Source: Henricia sp. BOLD:AAB3569
Lineage: Eukaryota; Echinodermata; Asteroidea; Spinulosida; Echinasteridae
Length of the DNA: 64,000 nucleotides
Assembly: GCA_037783545.1 (NCBI GenBank)
Contig: JBBELK010001607.1
Span: 1-64,000, forward strand
Direction of reading: 5' to 3'
Below, in pieces: positions 37,901 to 44,547 of this stretch (position 1 is the stretch's first letter; every line of letters starts with the position of its first letter). Position numbers and translations under genes: made by a program. Under the pieces are notes generated by a model. That model saw nothing but the letters and a program-made list of their open reading frames with translations. It made no database searches and was not told the origin of the DNA.

Positions 37901-39245
37901 CAAGAATAGCAGATATTCTTGTGAAAAACACAAATTGACATGCAATTTTGACTATTGACTAATTTTTATTAAGCAAACAAATTTGTTATTAAGCAAAAAT
38001 TTCTGCTAAACAGCTTTATGAAATTGGCCCCTGGATGCTGATAACGACCTTTATAAGTAATTAACAATACCTTTGTTTCTTATTATTAAAAATGTGTTAT
38101 AAAATAATTATTTTTACCATTGTTCACCAAACGTAAGAACATTATTTGTTTATCTTTGCTCACAGGCCATGGATGGCACCATTGCTGAATTGACAGCAGT
38201 GCTAAAAACGCTGAAACGAGAAGATGTGTTGAACGTTATTGCTGAGTTAGAACTGCCAACGAAGAAAGGTGAGACTGCCAAAAAATCTTTATTTTCATTG
38301 GCCTACAGTAGTGCATTACATTTTTCTCTCCTTAAAGGAGCGTGCCGAGATCACATTTTTGAACGCTGCATTTTTCCCCATGGGTGTTGAGATTTTGATA
38401 CCATATCATTTGTCATGTTTTTCTCATGTTTCTGAAATGTTGTGATCCTAATCTGTATATTGTCAAAGATATTATTTTTAAAAAACACCGATGTTTTGTA
38501 AACTAATTTATCTGGTTCCATAAAGCAGTCCAAATTGGAGATTGCAAATATTAGAAATGATTCTTGGGTTCAAACGAAATCCATTCTCTGAGAAAATTTG
38601 AACGAGCACTTTTAAAGGTAGAATACATGATTGGTATCTCGAGGAATCAGAAATGTTCACAGATTTACACATAACTTACACAATATAAACACGATGACCG
38701 TAGAAAACCTCCCCTGAAATGGTTTTGTCTGAAGTGCTATAGTCTTTGAGAAATGAGCAAAACAATTATTTTTCGTCTCATGAGACATAAATTCATTTTG
38801 CCCCAAAACCACCTCAAACTCGACCACTTCGCCCTGAGCACTTCACTCAAAGGCTATTTCGCCCCAAACCACGTCGTCCAAACACTACCTTGCCCAAATG
38901 CCACTTTGCTCCAAAACAACTCCATGATCACACCGTGATTCAGGGCAAAGTGGTTTTGGGGCGAAGTGACTGTAAACCAAACGGCTAATTTTCAACTGGG
39001 AATCAATTATAATTCACTCCAACTTGGTTTTGCACAATACCAACACCAAAACTTGCAAAACTTTGTCCTAATATCGCGATCGATTTTGCTTTTTCGCAGG
39101 CCCTGCAGACGTGATCGGTAAAGACCTTGATCCAGCCAATCAGATTGACTCTGGTCTCGCATCGTCATTATACTTGACGCACATCTCATCGAAGGCAGAA
39201 CAGGCGGCCTTTCAAAAGGAACAGAGTGTCGGAGGCGAACTTTAG
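21530..39245 (+). CDS. NFKB1: NF-kB p105/p100-type precursor, 17 coding exons (gene span)
   Basis: Class I NF-kB: a Rel-family transcription factor made as a precursor whose C-terminal ankyrin half acts as an IkB in the cytoplasm; processing frees a p50/p52-like DNA-binding subunit. The 17 exons, all GT-AG, join in frame to 1082 codons plus stop. Order by residue: N-terminal tail 1-65; Rel homology domain about 66-368 with the DNA-contact loop [16 protein letters not shown]; basic NLS RKRKKP 374-379; glycine-rich region about 386-433; polyQ 460-473; acidic run 519-531; six ankyrin repeats plus one degenerate repeat, about 615-888; candidate degron DSAYHS 921-926; death domain about 948-1032; DSGLAS 1051-1056. 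Length and order match vertebrate p105 (about 970 residues). It cannot be assigned to NFKB1 rather than NFKB2, because invertebrates usually have one pre-duplication gene. Introns hold SINEs and MITEs. Confidence 0.96.
21768..21960 (+). mobile_element. S2 SINE right after NF-kB exon 1
   Basis: tRNA-like head GGTTGGCGTAGCGGTTCC with box B GGTTCGATCCTGG, followed by GGATTGGGTTTGCAGTTCC and TTTTCCTCCCACTTCTAAAA. Related copies at 25800-26000 and 46365-46480. Confidence 0.8.
22056..22587. mobile_element. MITE-D with nested MITE-E (NF-kB intron 1)
   Basis: Outer ends CAGCCGATTTCACGAA and TTTCGTGAAATCGGCTG. A second inverted-repeat element (22161-22557) sits in its middle. The 52.5-kb copy of the family shows the shorter form without that insert. 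Confidence 0.8.
22161..22557. mobile_element. MITE-E nested in MITE-D
   Basis: Ends ATGTGACCGACTCTGGCAAA and TTTGCTGGAGCCGGTCACAT are inverted repeats. About 397 bases, no coding capacity seen. Confidence 0.78.
23455..23645 (-). repeat. R1 fragment in NF-kB intron 1
   Basis: GTGGTGTTTGTTACCATTGC and GGTAACTGCAAATAATGTAT; ends about 200 bases before exon 2. Confidence 0.72.
23843..23941 (+). CDS. NFKB1: NF-kB exon 2: DNA-contact loop of Rel domain
   Basis: Residues 75-107. It carries [19 protein letters not shown], the recognition loop of all Rel proteins; the Arg, Tyr, Cys, Glu and His that contact the kB half-site are all present. The acceptor is CACACAG, the donor GTAAGG, and both ends are phase 0. 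Confidence 0.97.
24578..24726 (+). CDS. NFKB1: NF-kB exon 3: Rel homology N-terminal subdomain
   Basis: Residues 108-157. It contains [19 protein letters not shown] and [17 protein letters not shown], matching the LHAHSLVGKHCEDGICTV segment of p50. It ends in phase 2, the codon being completed by exon 4. A 330-base inverted-repeat element starts 18 bases into the next intron. Confidence 0.96.
24744..25072. mobile_element. TIR element in NF-kB intron 3
   Basis: Ends CCTGTTTACACCGAA and TTCGGTGTAAACATAG. GC-richer interior with GGTCGGGAAAC-type motifs. It begins 18 bases after the exon 3 donor. Confidence 0.65.
25215..25365 (-). mobile_element. S1 SINE body fragment (NF-kB intron 3)
   Basis: Carries CCAGAGACACCGGGGAATCC and TTTACATCCCTTCCAAAGGA, the body region only; the tRNA head is missing. 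Confidence 0.75.
25800..26060 (+). mobile_element. S2 SINE fragment (NF-kB intron 3)
   Basis: GGCCCTGGTTCGAATCCCGT occurs with an extra partial copy of box B (TTCGAATCCCGTCC twice). The body GATTGGGTTCTCAGTCCCTG and TTCTCCCACCTCTTAAACTG follows. Confidence 0.75.
26204..26496 (+). CDS. NFKB1: NF-kB exon 4: rest of Rel N-subdomain and linker
   Basis: Residues 157-255. It contains [14 protein letters not shown], a lysine/arginine-rich helical insert and [18 protein letters not shown], the class I (p50/p52) form of this region. It ends within the linker codon of YDSK, phase 1, at donor GTAAGT. Confidence 0.96.
27223..27422 (+). CDS. NFKB1: NF-kB exon 5: dimerisation domain, first part
   Basis: Residues 255-321. 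It contains [38 protein letters not shown] (given here by name as the IPT/TIG start) and ends [11 protein letters not shown], the normal p50 intron position. The acceptor is TATCTCAG, the donor GTAAGT, phase 0 at the end. Confidence 0.96.
27535..27720 (-). repeat. R3 element in NF-kB intron 5
   Basis: TTACGTCTCACGAGACGAAC, GACAAAACCATTTCAGGGGA, GAACATTTCTGATTCCTCGA, CCAATCATGTATTCTACC. Confidence 0.78.
28020..28158 (+). CDS. NFKB1: NF-kB exon 6: end of dimerisation domain
   Basis: Residues 322-368. It contains [38 protein letters not shown] and YHPQLT, closing the Rel homology domain. Donor GTAAGA, phase 1. The following 2.7-kb intron is the one that carries the two palindromic kB sites. Confidence 0.96.
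28855..29290 (+). repeat. Repeat shared with 46785-47225 (inverted)
   Basis: CTGTTTTTGAGCGATTCTGC and TTTGCAAACGATCTAAATAA occur inverted at 47.07 and 46.83 kb. The open frame over it is therefore repeat-derived, not a gene. Confidence 0.7.
29829..29838. promoter_or_regulatory. Palindromic kB site GGGAATTCCC
   Basis: A perfect 10-base palindrome fitting the Rel consensus GGGRNWYYCC, in NF-kB intron 6. A second site lies 666 bases downstream. Confidence 0.45.
29955..30276 (+). repeat. R1 element in NF-kB intron 6
   Basis: TAAAGCCTCATTACATAATT start, GTTGATAGCAATGGTAACAA, GCATCTATGCGGCTGAAATT, ending TGAATCATGTAATCTGTCTT. It lies between the two kB sites. Confidence 0.8.
30303..30341. repeat. 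(ATT)n microsatellite
   Basis: About 13 ATT units next to GTGCGCTATATAAGTATCC, a SINE-type 3' end. Confidence 0.95.
30494..30504. promoter_or_regulatory. kB site GGGGAATTCCC
   Basis: A second perfect kB palindrome in the same intron, extended by a 5' G, a form favoured by p50-type subunits. It lies 364 bases before exon 7. Confidence 0.45.
30868..31110 (+). CDS. NFKB1: NF-kB exon 7: NLS and glycine-rich region
   Basis: Residues 368-449. The basic stretch RKRKKP (374-379) is the Rel nuclear localisation signal. It is followed by a run of Gly, Asn and Arg and a second Gly run (GGGGG) up to about residue 433. In vertebrate p105 and p100 the glycine-rich region at this place is needed for limited proteasomal processing; the same role here is inferred. 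Donor GTATGC, phase 1. Confidence 0.95.
31133..31703. mobile_element. TIR element in NF-kB intron 7 with nested MITE
   Basis: Inverted ends GACCCCGTTCTCAGT and ATGGGGTC, each followed by AGAAATCGCTTC-type subterminal repeats and many TTCGAC/TTCGAT units. A 85-base MITE lies inside at 31405-31489. Confidence 0.75.
31405..31489. mobile_element. Short MITE TAGACTGGTTCCC nested in TIR element
   Basis: Ends TAGACTGGTTCCC and GGGGACCAGTCTA. Related pieces occur at 16424-16505, 19300-19335, 39570-39595, 59090-59140 and 59950-60003. Confidence 0.75.
31851..32111 (+). CDS. NFKB1: NF-kB exon 8: polyQ and acidic linker
   Basis: Residues 449-536, joining the glycine-rich region to the ankyrin half. It has 14 uninterrupted glutamines coded by mixed CAG/CAA, then a lysine-containing stretch and the acidic run [15 protein letters not shown]. 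Vertebrate p105 has no polyQ that I know of here. The reverse frame gives a spurious poly-leucine ORF. Confidence 0.93.
31883..31924 (+). repeat. CAG/CAA triplet run coding for 14 glutamines
   Basis: Fourteen CAG or CAA codons, with seven consecutive CAG at the 3' end. CAA interruptions in the first half should dampen slippage; the pure CAG half may vary in length between alleles. Confidence 0.97.
32604..32708 (+). CDS. NFKB1: NF-kB exon 9: linker before ankyrin repeats
   Basis: Residues 536-571, a charged helical-looking segment ([20 protein letters not shown]). Acceptor TTTTCAAAACAG, donor GTGAGC, phase 1 at both ends. No motif is recognised. Confidence 0.9.
33289..33439 (+). CDS. NFKB1: NF-kB exon 10: start of ankyrin domain
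   Basis: Residues 571-621. [32 protein letters not shown] closely matches the p105 sequence leading into ankyrin repeat 1 (named, not quoted in full). Donor GTACGT, phase 2. Confidence 0.95.
33492..33725 (+). repeat. R6 repeat (also at 44265-44487)
   Basis: Shares TTTCTTCAGGCTAAAATCG, GCATCTTCGAATGAAAATAC, ATTGGCGCGCGCGTG and CATTCCCGAATGTT with 44265-44487 in the same orientation. No ends defined. Confidence 0.75.
33871..33985 (+). CDS. NFKB1: NF-kB exon 11: ankyrin repeat 1
   Basis: Residues 621-659. [21 protein letters not shown] is an ankyrin helix pair; the exon ends NKLYQ just before the TPLHLA of repeat 2, a usual phase 0 position. Confidence 0.95.
34016..34285 (+). mobile_element. 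S4-type SINE, head truncated (NF-kB intron 11)
   Basis: CTGTGTCCCTGGGCAAGGCA body, 3' end GCGCCTTGAGCACCCTGCAG and GGATATGTGCGCTATACAAA, then (ATT)n at 34258-34281. The same 3' end alone occurs at 48359-48405. Confidence 0.8.
34578..34815 (+). CDS. NFKB1: NF-kB exon 12: ankyrin repeats 2 and 3
   Basis: Residues 660-739. [19 protein letters not shown] and [20 protein letters not shown] give two repeats, then a basic loop (PRYKRS) before repeat 4. Donor GTAAGG, phase 1. Confidence 0.95.
34955..35207 (-). mobile_element. S1 SINE in NF-kB intron 12
   Basis: Body and tRNA-like head present on the minus strand (box B complement TCGAGCCCGCAACC, head complement AAACCACTCGGCCATG), tail missing. Confidence 0.8.
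35353..35441 (+). CDS. NFKB1: NF-kB exon 13: ankyrin repeat 4
   Basis: Residues 739-768. [20 protein letters not shown] and NGADVNIP form one repeat. Acceptor CAATTTAG, donor GTAAGT, phase 0 at the end. Confidence 0.95.
35845..35975. mobile_element. MITE-J copy in NF-kB intron 13
   Basis: Shares GGGTCTACACTAAAACCAGT and GTTTCAGATTACCAGGGAAT with the 57.2-kb copy. It ends about 40 bases before exon 14. Confidence 0.72.
36017..36376 (+). CDS. NFKB1: NF-kB exon 14: ankyrin repeats 5, 6 and degenerate 7
   Basis: Residues 769-888. [19 protein letters not shown] and [20 protein letters not shown] are clear repeats. An acidic insert of about 35 residues ([13 protein letters not shown]) comes next, then the short seventh unit [12 protein letters not shown]. 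Vertebrate p105 has an acidic loop at the same place. Both ends are phase 0. Confidence 0.95.
36421..36464 (+). pseudogene. Partial copy of NF-kB exon 15 inside the preceding intron
   Basis: These 44 bases match 37493-37536 of exon 15 at 42 positions. The two differences (AGT for AGC, AGG for AGA) are synonymous, so the same peptide [14 protein letters not shown] is encoded. The similarity stops sharply on both sides. It lies 45 bases after exon 14. It is either a recent exon-fragment duplication or, less likely, part of an alternative terminal exon (see findings). Confidence 0.85.
36617..37010 (+). mobile_element. S3 SINE in NF-kB intron 14
   Basis: Head ACGTGGTGGTTTAGTGGATA with box B GTGGTTCAAAGCC, body GTATAAATGGGTACCGGCAA and GGACTGGCATCC. 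The body segment CTGGGGGTAAACCTG to ATGCCATAGAAAC is duplicated in tandem (about 36771-36850 and 36882-36961). Confidence 0.78.
37210..37545 (+). CDS. NFKB1: NF-kB exon 15: DSAYxS motif and death domain start
   Basis: Residues 889-1000. A Ser/Thr-rich linker contains [20 protein letters not shown] (921-926) resembles the DSAYGS site at the p100 C-terminus, where NIK/IKKalpha signalling acts. The death domain follows ([36 protein letters not shown]), as in p105/p100. Phase 0 at both ends. Confidence 0.95.
37789..38034. mobile_element. MITE-C relative in NF-kB intron 15
   Basis: Older member: ends TCCTATTTCATAAAGCTGTT and AACAGCTTTATGAAATTGGC, the same layout as the other two copies with a diverged interior. 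Confidence 0.7.
38166..38268 (+). CDS. NFKB1: NF-kB exon 16: end of death domain
   Basis: Residues 1001-1035. [20 protein letters not shown] and IAELEL match the last helices of the p105 death domain (the VRELVEAL...EAIEVIQ region). Donor GTGAGA, phase 1. An R2 repeat starts 65 bases downstream. Confidence 0.94.
38333..38605 (+). repeat. R2 element in NF-kB intron 16
   Basis: TAAAGGAGCGTGCCGAGATC start, CCCATGGGTGTTGAGATTTT, GATACCATATCATTTGTCAT, and GAAAATTTGAACGAGCACTT end. An R3 copy abuts it. Confidence 0.78.
38607..38960 (+). repeat. R3 element with degenerate tandem array (NF-kB intron 16)
   Basis: TTAAAGGTAGAATACATGAT start, TTTTTCGTCTCATGAGACAT, then degenerate CACTTCGCCC/CACTTTGCTCC units up to about 38960, close to exon 17. 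Confidence 0.78.
39100..39245 (+). CDS. NFKB1: NF-kB exon 17: C-terminal tail with DSGLAS degron
   Basis: Residues 1035-1082 and stop [16 protein letters not shown] contains DSGLAS (1051-1056), which fits the DSGxxS phosphodegron read by IKK and beta-TrCP in IkB proteins and in the p105 tail. The tail ends GGEL. Acceptor TTTTTCGCAG. A GTAGAG donor-like site shortly after the stop might splice the 3' UTR; no clear AATAAA follows nearby. Confidence 0.93.
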
Positions 39246-40261
39246 CAGTCAAGGTAGAGTACGTAAAGGCATATTTCTAATCTGATAATTATACCGTGTA
39301 ATATTTTGTCACCGAGATCAGGAAGTAACAACCAAATACAGTTTAGCTCTTTCAGTGCCAAGTCCGTATGATCTCGATTTTATCTATTTGTTTTCTCAAA
39401 GATGCCACCCTCCGTACATGTCCAGCTTAAAAATATTGCTAGAGGGTGTATTGATCTATCATAATATGGAATTCCATTCATGTGCGACCTCGGAGTTCCA
39501 CAAGAGGATGTAAGGTCCGAGTTGTAACGAGACCGTTTGGTTCGTAAACCACAGCAGCGTAGTCACGAATGGACTGGGAACAAGTCTAGTCGACCTCTAG
39601 TTACCGACTTGAGAAACCTGTCTGTCACTTTGTACACGGGCTCTGGAGTTTGCTACCAGAATTAGACGTAGAGATCTGATTGGTCAGGACACATTTTCAA
39701 AAAAATATGCTTGTGAATTAGATTTCCTCAAGTAGTGGACCTATCAATGTCCATTACTCCTGAATTTCAAAATGAGACATAATCATAATAATAATTCAAA
39801 AATCGTAGCAGACAACTCTCTTAATTGTGGGGGAGATTTTTTTATGTAGATGTATATTATTTTATTGTACAGTATAAATACGCAGTATAAATGCTTGTGA
39901 CTCGCTAAAAGTTAAACGCAGTTCATCTGAAATTTTTTTTTACTGCATATTCATTTCAACAGCCGCCTGGTAAAAATGGACGCTACCACACCGTGAAGTG
40001 CGGTGCGTGGATTACCGTGATTGGTTCTTGCTATGGCAACAGCGTCAACGCGCTTTGAATCAAGAATATTGCCGCGCAATCAAGTTTCTCAAGTTGGCAT
40101 ACGACTCGAAACCAAAATATATACTGCACATAAAAACGGCTATCGATTTCAATAGTAATCGCGCTTGCTTCTCTGTGGAAGAAGTTTGTGGATATTTGTG
40201 GTTCGTTGTAATCTGGAAAAGGTAGCGCTGGTTTTACCCACCCTATAAACCAATCCGAGAG

Positions 40262-40502
40262 CTGATGTCCTCTTCTCTGTACGTCTGCCATAACTGGGGG
40301 TCATCCAGTGCCATGAACTGTGCGTTTTGTGTCACATTATGTTGTCACTTCGAACAATTTTGCGCGTTTATTGTAAGCTTGCGGCACCTGTGTACGCGAC
40401 CGGGCGCGTTGTGCGCTGTTCAATTTAACAACAACACAGAGCTCCCAGTTCGTGGCAGTGGATGGCCCCCAGTAATGGCGGACGTGCAGGGAAGGAGTCC
40501 TT
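40262..40502. mobile_element. TIR element of about 240 bases
   Basis: The left arm (TACGTCTGCCATAACTGGGG) and right arm (CCCCCAGTAATGGCGGACGT) are inverted repeats of about 45 bases with scattered mismatches. Confidence 0.7.
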
Positions 40503-40869
40503 AGCAACCGGATTCGTCTATAGAACCTGTAATTCAACAATTCAAATTACATTATGAGCGAAATTTATCAAAGTTTTAAAATGTCACACTTGTTTATTGA
40601 ATCGTTCTCGTCATGTTTTGGGATTATCAACAGGTAAAGATGTTGTTCGATTCACGAGGCCATATACTGTGTACATGTATATACTTATAGTAATTGTTTT
40701 TTTTAATGCCTGTTAATTACAAAAGATAAATATATCTTTTGGGCGAGCTGCGAAGCAGAGATGAGCCTAAATATTAATTTCTGTGTGTCTGTCTGGGTGG
40801 CCGGCCAGCCGCTCAAAATGTTAAAGGTTTTTGGTTGAAGTTTTTTTGTTAATGTGGTTGGAGTTGGCA

Positions 40870-41062
40870 AATGCAGCGCCAGGCATTTGACAAAGGGTAC
40901 TCCCCTTCCATTGTTTCCCATTGTGGCTCAAACATCCAAGGAATTTTAAAGGAATTCCTTTCAGATTTTATGAGGAGTTGGTGTGTTAACAAGAGGGAAG
41001 AGTGTTGAAGTACATGTATAGGTGCGTTTTGGGAGTCCCTTTGTCATATAGTGCTGAGTATA
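40870..41062 (+). mobile_element. MITE-A copy 2 (diverged)
   Basis: Same interior as the other copies, with degraded ends (ATGCAGCGCCAGGCA / TAGTGCTGAGTATA). The most diverged of the five. Confidence 0.75.
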
Positions 41063-41184
41063 GGGATTGGGGGTGATGGGGTGGGGCATTGTGGTGGAAG
41101 TGGAGGGGTGGGGGAATTATAGTGGGGGGTGATAGGGTGGCAGGTTGGGGTGCGAGTGGTGGCGGTTTTAATTCGTAGGAATTT

Positions 41185-41294
41185 AGGCTCGTCAGCAATG
41201 CAGGCGTGCCACGAAATACGCAAATCAGTGCCTTTGCTATGGAGTTGCGTATTTCATGGCACGAATTTAGTGCGCGCGCATTGCTGACGAGCCT
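41185..41294. mobile_element. Compact hairpin element
   Basis: Arms AGGCTCGTCAGCAATGC and GCATTGCTGACGAGCCT are perfect. Inner arms CGTGCCACGAAATACGCAA and TTGCGTATTTCATGGCACG also pair. Nearly the whole 110 bases can fold. Confidence 0.85.
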
Positions 41295-41714
41295 GTGCTT
41301 TTAATGGGAAGCAGCAAGCCATGGCTGCTTCGCGTTCTAGTTTATGGAATGATTCAGTAACGAAAGAAAATGTTTGTTTGTCTTTATATACAAATTATGT
41401 TTGCAGTCGCGTGTTATTGTCATTCTATCTTTTGTTCGACACTTATGTACATTTTTCCCCTTTTTTGTGATACATGTACATGTACCGGGTACGTACCTAC
41501 ATTACTTTTTTTGATTATAAAATTATAGAGTTACATGTATATAGAACCTTTTTGAGGATTGCGGTCATTGATTTGCTGTTTACTACATGTACAGAATTTA
41601 CATACATGTACTGTGTTTTATTGGAACTTGATGACTTACATTATGCATGTGGGCGTAACATGTATATACACATTGCTTGAAAACTATTACGTGTACAAAA
41701 AAAAAAACATGTAC

Positions 41715-42346
41715 TACTTTTGATCTTAAATAACTTTTTCATTTTCTAACCGATTTAAACCAAAATTTCACATCATGCAAACAAGGCTTGACAAATTTAA
41801 TTGAGTGAGTTTCATCAGTTTTGGACGAGAAGGTGAGATTTTATAGCCATACGAAAAAAAGGTCAATTTCAGAATTCGCCACTTTCGACCTTGGCCTCCT
41901 CCAATGTCGATACACTGCTGGAGACTGGTGGAATATGGATACTGCAGCCAAAAGCTTCTAAAGGAATGCAGGATCACCCCTAATGTTATTGCAAACCATC
42001 TTGATCGTTTTTCACAACTCATTAAGACGAGCAAAGGGACCTCGGACATAGACAATTTTCTTGACAATAATAAGTCGAAAGTGACAAATTCTGAAATTTA
42101 GAGTTTTATGCGTATGGCTTTTAAATCTCAACCCCTCGTCCAAAACTGATGAAACTGACACTAGGGCCTTTTTCCAAATCTCGACTTGGGCTCAGGCTCC
42201 GTGTAAACCCGACGGAGACGGAGACGAAGACGAAGACGAGATTTGGAAAAGCCCCTAAATAAAATTTGTCATGCCTTGTTTACATGATCTGAAATTTTGG
42301 TTTAAATCTGTTAGAAAATGAACAAAGTTATTTAAGATCAAAAGTA
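41715..42346. mobile_element. Large foldback element with about 190-base arms
   Basis: The left arm (41715-41900) and right arm (about 42070-42346) are inverted copies: TTTTGATCTTAAATAACTTT against AAGTTATTTAAGATCAAAA, and CATCAGTTTTGGACGAG against CTCGTCCAAAACTGATG. The right arm is split by a small MITE at 42164-42258. The central 170 bases are open in one plus frame for about 60 codons but match nothing I recognise. Confidence 0.8.
42164..42258. mobile_element. Small MITE inserted in foldback arm
   Basis: Ends GGGCCTTTTTCCAAATCTCG and CGAGATTTGGAAAAGCCCC, flanked by TA on both sides. The interior has GGAGACGGAGACG repeats. A related copy is at 58558-58666. Confidence 0.8.
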
Positions 42347-42956
42347 AATGTAGGACGGGTTTTTTTTGACACGTACATGTAGTATTAATGTTTTGAATTA
42401 CATGTATATTTTTTATAATCTTTCAAATGACATGTACAGAAGCTGTTTGCTAATTCTGCAGCTAGACAATACAGGACTTGAACAAATTATTAACCTGGTA
42501 AAGTCGGGTCTATGTTTAGCGCGCGCGTCACTTTCAACCCCGCGCGTCTAAGGGTTTTAAACTTAGACACGCACCGTTTGTTGAGTGTTTCAATTAAAAA
42601 CATGCCTGTTGGATTCATGCTAACTTGACTTTATTGCTTGGAATCTACTTACCCTAAAAAAAGCGGGGAAAAAACTGCGTCACCGCATCATTTAGGGAGA
42701 CTTCAACTTACGCTAAACCTATTTTTTTATATTTTTTTTTGGCCTAAAATCCAAACTGGATTTTTAACTTTTCCACAACCCTTATGGAAAGGGATTTGTT
42801 TTTGTTATGATTTTTTCTCTTCTTTTCCCAGGCAAAGCACAGAACTTTTAATATTCTTTTTCTGTATTGGAGTAGAAACAAAATAAAATAAAATGTCAAC
42901 TCCCATCCCACGTGTCACGATCTTTAAAATAATTTATTGAAACATTTCTTATGTGT

Positions 42957-43190
42957 TACGTGCCGTGGCCTGGGTCATTGCATGGCTCGCAACACTCGGG
43001 TGAAAACTTGGGGTTGCGGGTTCGATACCCAGCCGTGATACCTGTGCCCTTGAATAAGGCACTTGCTCCATCCTTCAGAAGGGATGTAAAGCTATTGTGT
43101 AACGCACATAAAAGATCCCAGAGCACTCTTTCGTGAATAGTAAGAGGATTCCCCGGTGTCTCTGGTCGCCAATGGCGCCACCCACTAATA
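42957..43190 (+). mobile_element. S1 SINE, shortened
   Basis: TGCCGTGGCCTGGGTCATTG head with a small deletion in box A, GGGTTGCGGGTTCGATACCC, then the body to CCCCGGTGTCTCTGG. Confidence 0.8.
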
Positions 43191-44264
43191 TGTACATGTA
43201 TCTCAATGTTTTGGAAGACGCTTACCATAGGACCCATATTTATATGGATCGTGATCTATAAAAATGTAATTATTAATAATAATAAAAATGACTTTATTGC
43301 ACTTAATACTGTGATTCTGATCACTGTCATGAACTTCAGTTGAAAATATCGGTGAGTGAAACCACTTGTACATGCTTCTTATGAAAAACTTACAGTAAGC
43401 ATAAATACATGTAGACATTTAGTAGCCACTTGACGCTGGAGGACGTGTAAACACGTTCTGGCATTGTATAGTCACAAGGGCGGTTGACGAGTAAAAACAC
43501 CGGCTTTGCTGATGCTTTCCATGGTTGACGTGTAAACATATCCATTCATTTGTACACGGTGTTTTTAAATTGACGGCTGTGGACAGTCGGTCGGTGTAGC
43601 AAATCTCGCTCCGTGGCAGCCACCTCGGAGTGTTACAAAGTATTATTTTTTGGTGAGAAGATTCATACATGTACAATGAATGTACATGTGTAGAAATGAC
43701 TCGAGAGTCGGTATTTGTAGTGCTTGACCTGGTCTTAACTTTTGGCCAATGACCTTTGCCTTTTTAATTGTATTTTTTTGCCAAATAAATTCCGGGTGTC
43801 AACTGGTTTTAATAAAAGGCTCTTAATATTGTACAGATGGTTTGTGTTTGTGAAATTAGGAATTTATGGTGTCCTAAAATATTAGCTTAATCATAGATGT
43901 TTGAAAAATAAAAGGATGGAACATTAACATACAATATGTGTCGTGGCTGTTATATCTCGAGAACCATGATAGATATTTGAATAATTCTTTCACAGCATGA
44001 TAGGTCTCATTAACTGAACAAATCATACATTAACATGACCCCTGTGTAACCCCAACTTAGAAAATGTGCCATTTTTTAGCAATTTGAATGCAAATTGATT
44101 GCTTTCCGGTGACGTCACCCCTTCCATCCACCATTTTGGTGGGCATTTTTCATGACCCACGTGGTTCGAGTAATAACCGGCAAAAAGAGCAAGAAAAGGG
44201 CATTGGTTGCATTTACCTCTGTTGCTTGAACTGGCTTTATGTTGTTGCGCCATGGCTGTTGTAT

Positions 44265-44487
44265 CGAGAAAGATAAAAACGCATTTCTTCAGGCTAAAAA
44301 TCGCGATCAACTAAAAGCACTGTAATTTGAACGTATCACAACGCCCGCGTGCGGCATCTTCGAATGAAAATACACTGAGTATTTTTTACGCGTGTTCATG
44401 TGCGTCTATTGGCGCGCGCGTGTACGCGCGTGACTGTTGCCCACCACACATTCCCGGATGTTTACGTCATCGAAAGCAATCAATAGA
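44265..44487 (+). repeat. R6 repeat, second copy
   Basis: ATTTCTTCAGGCTAAAAATC, GGCATCTTCGAATGAAAATA, GCGCGCGCGTGTACGCGCGT, ATTCCCGGATGTTTACGTCA. Confidence 0.75.
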
Positions 44488-44547
44488 GCCAAAGTGGTAG
44501 GGAATTTGACCATAGTTCTACGGAACAAAACGTTCCCACACATGTGG

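Noticed and set aside
39998..40060. CCAAT/X-box promoter at ATTGGTTCTTGCTATGGCAAC
   Set aside because: No first exon follows on either strand, so it is mentioned only in the interval description.
40031..40504. Frames starting MADVQ on both strands
   Set aside because: The two starts are the arms of an inverted-repeat element (40262-40502).
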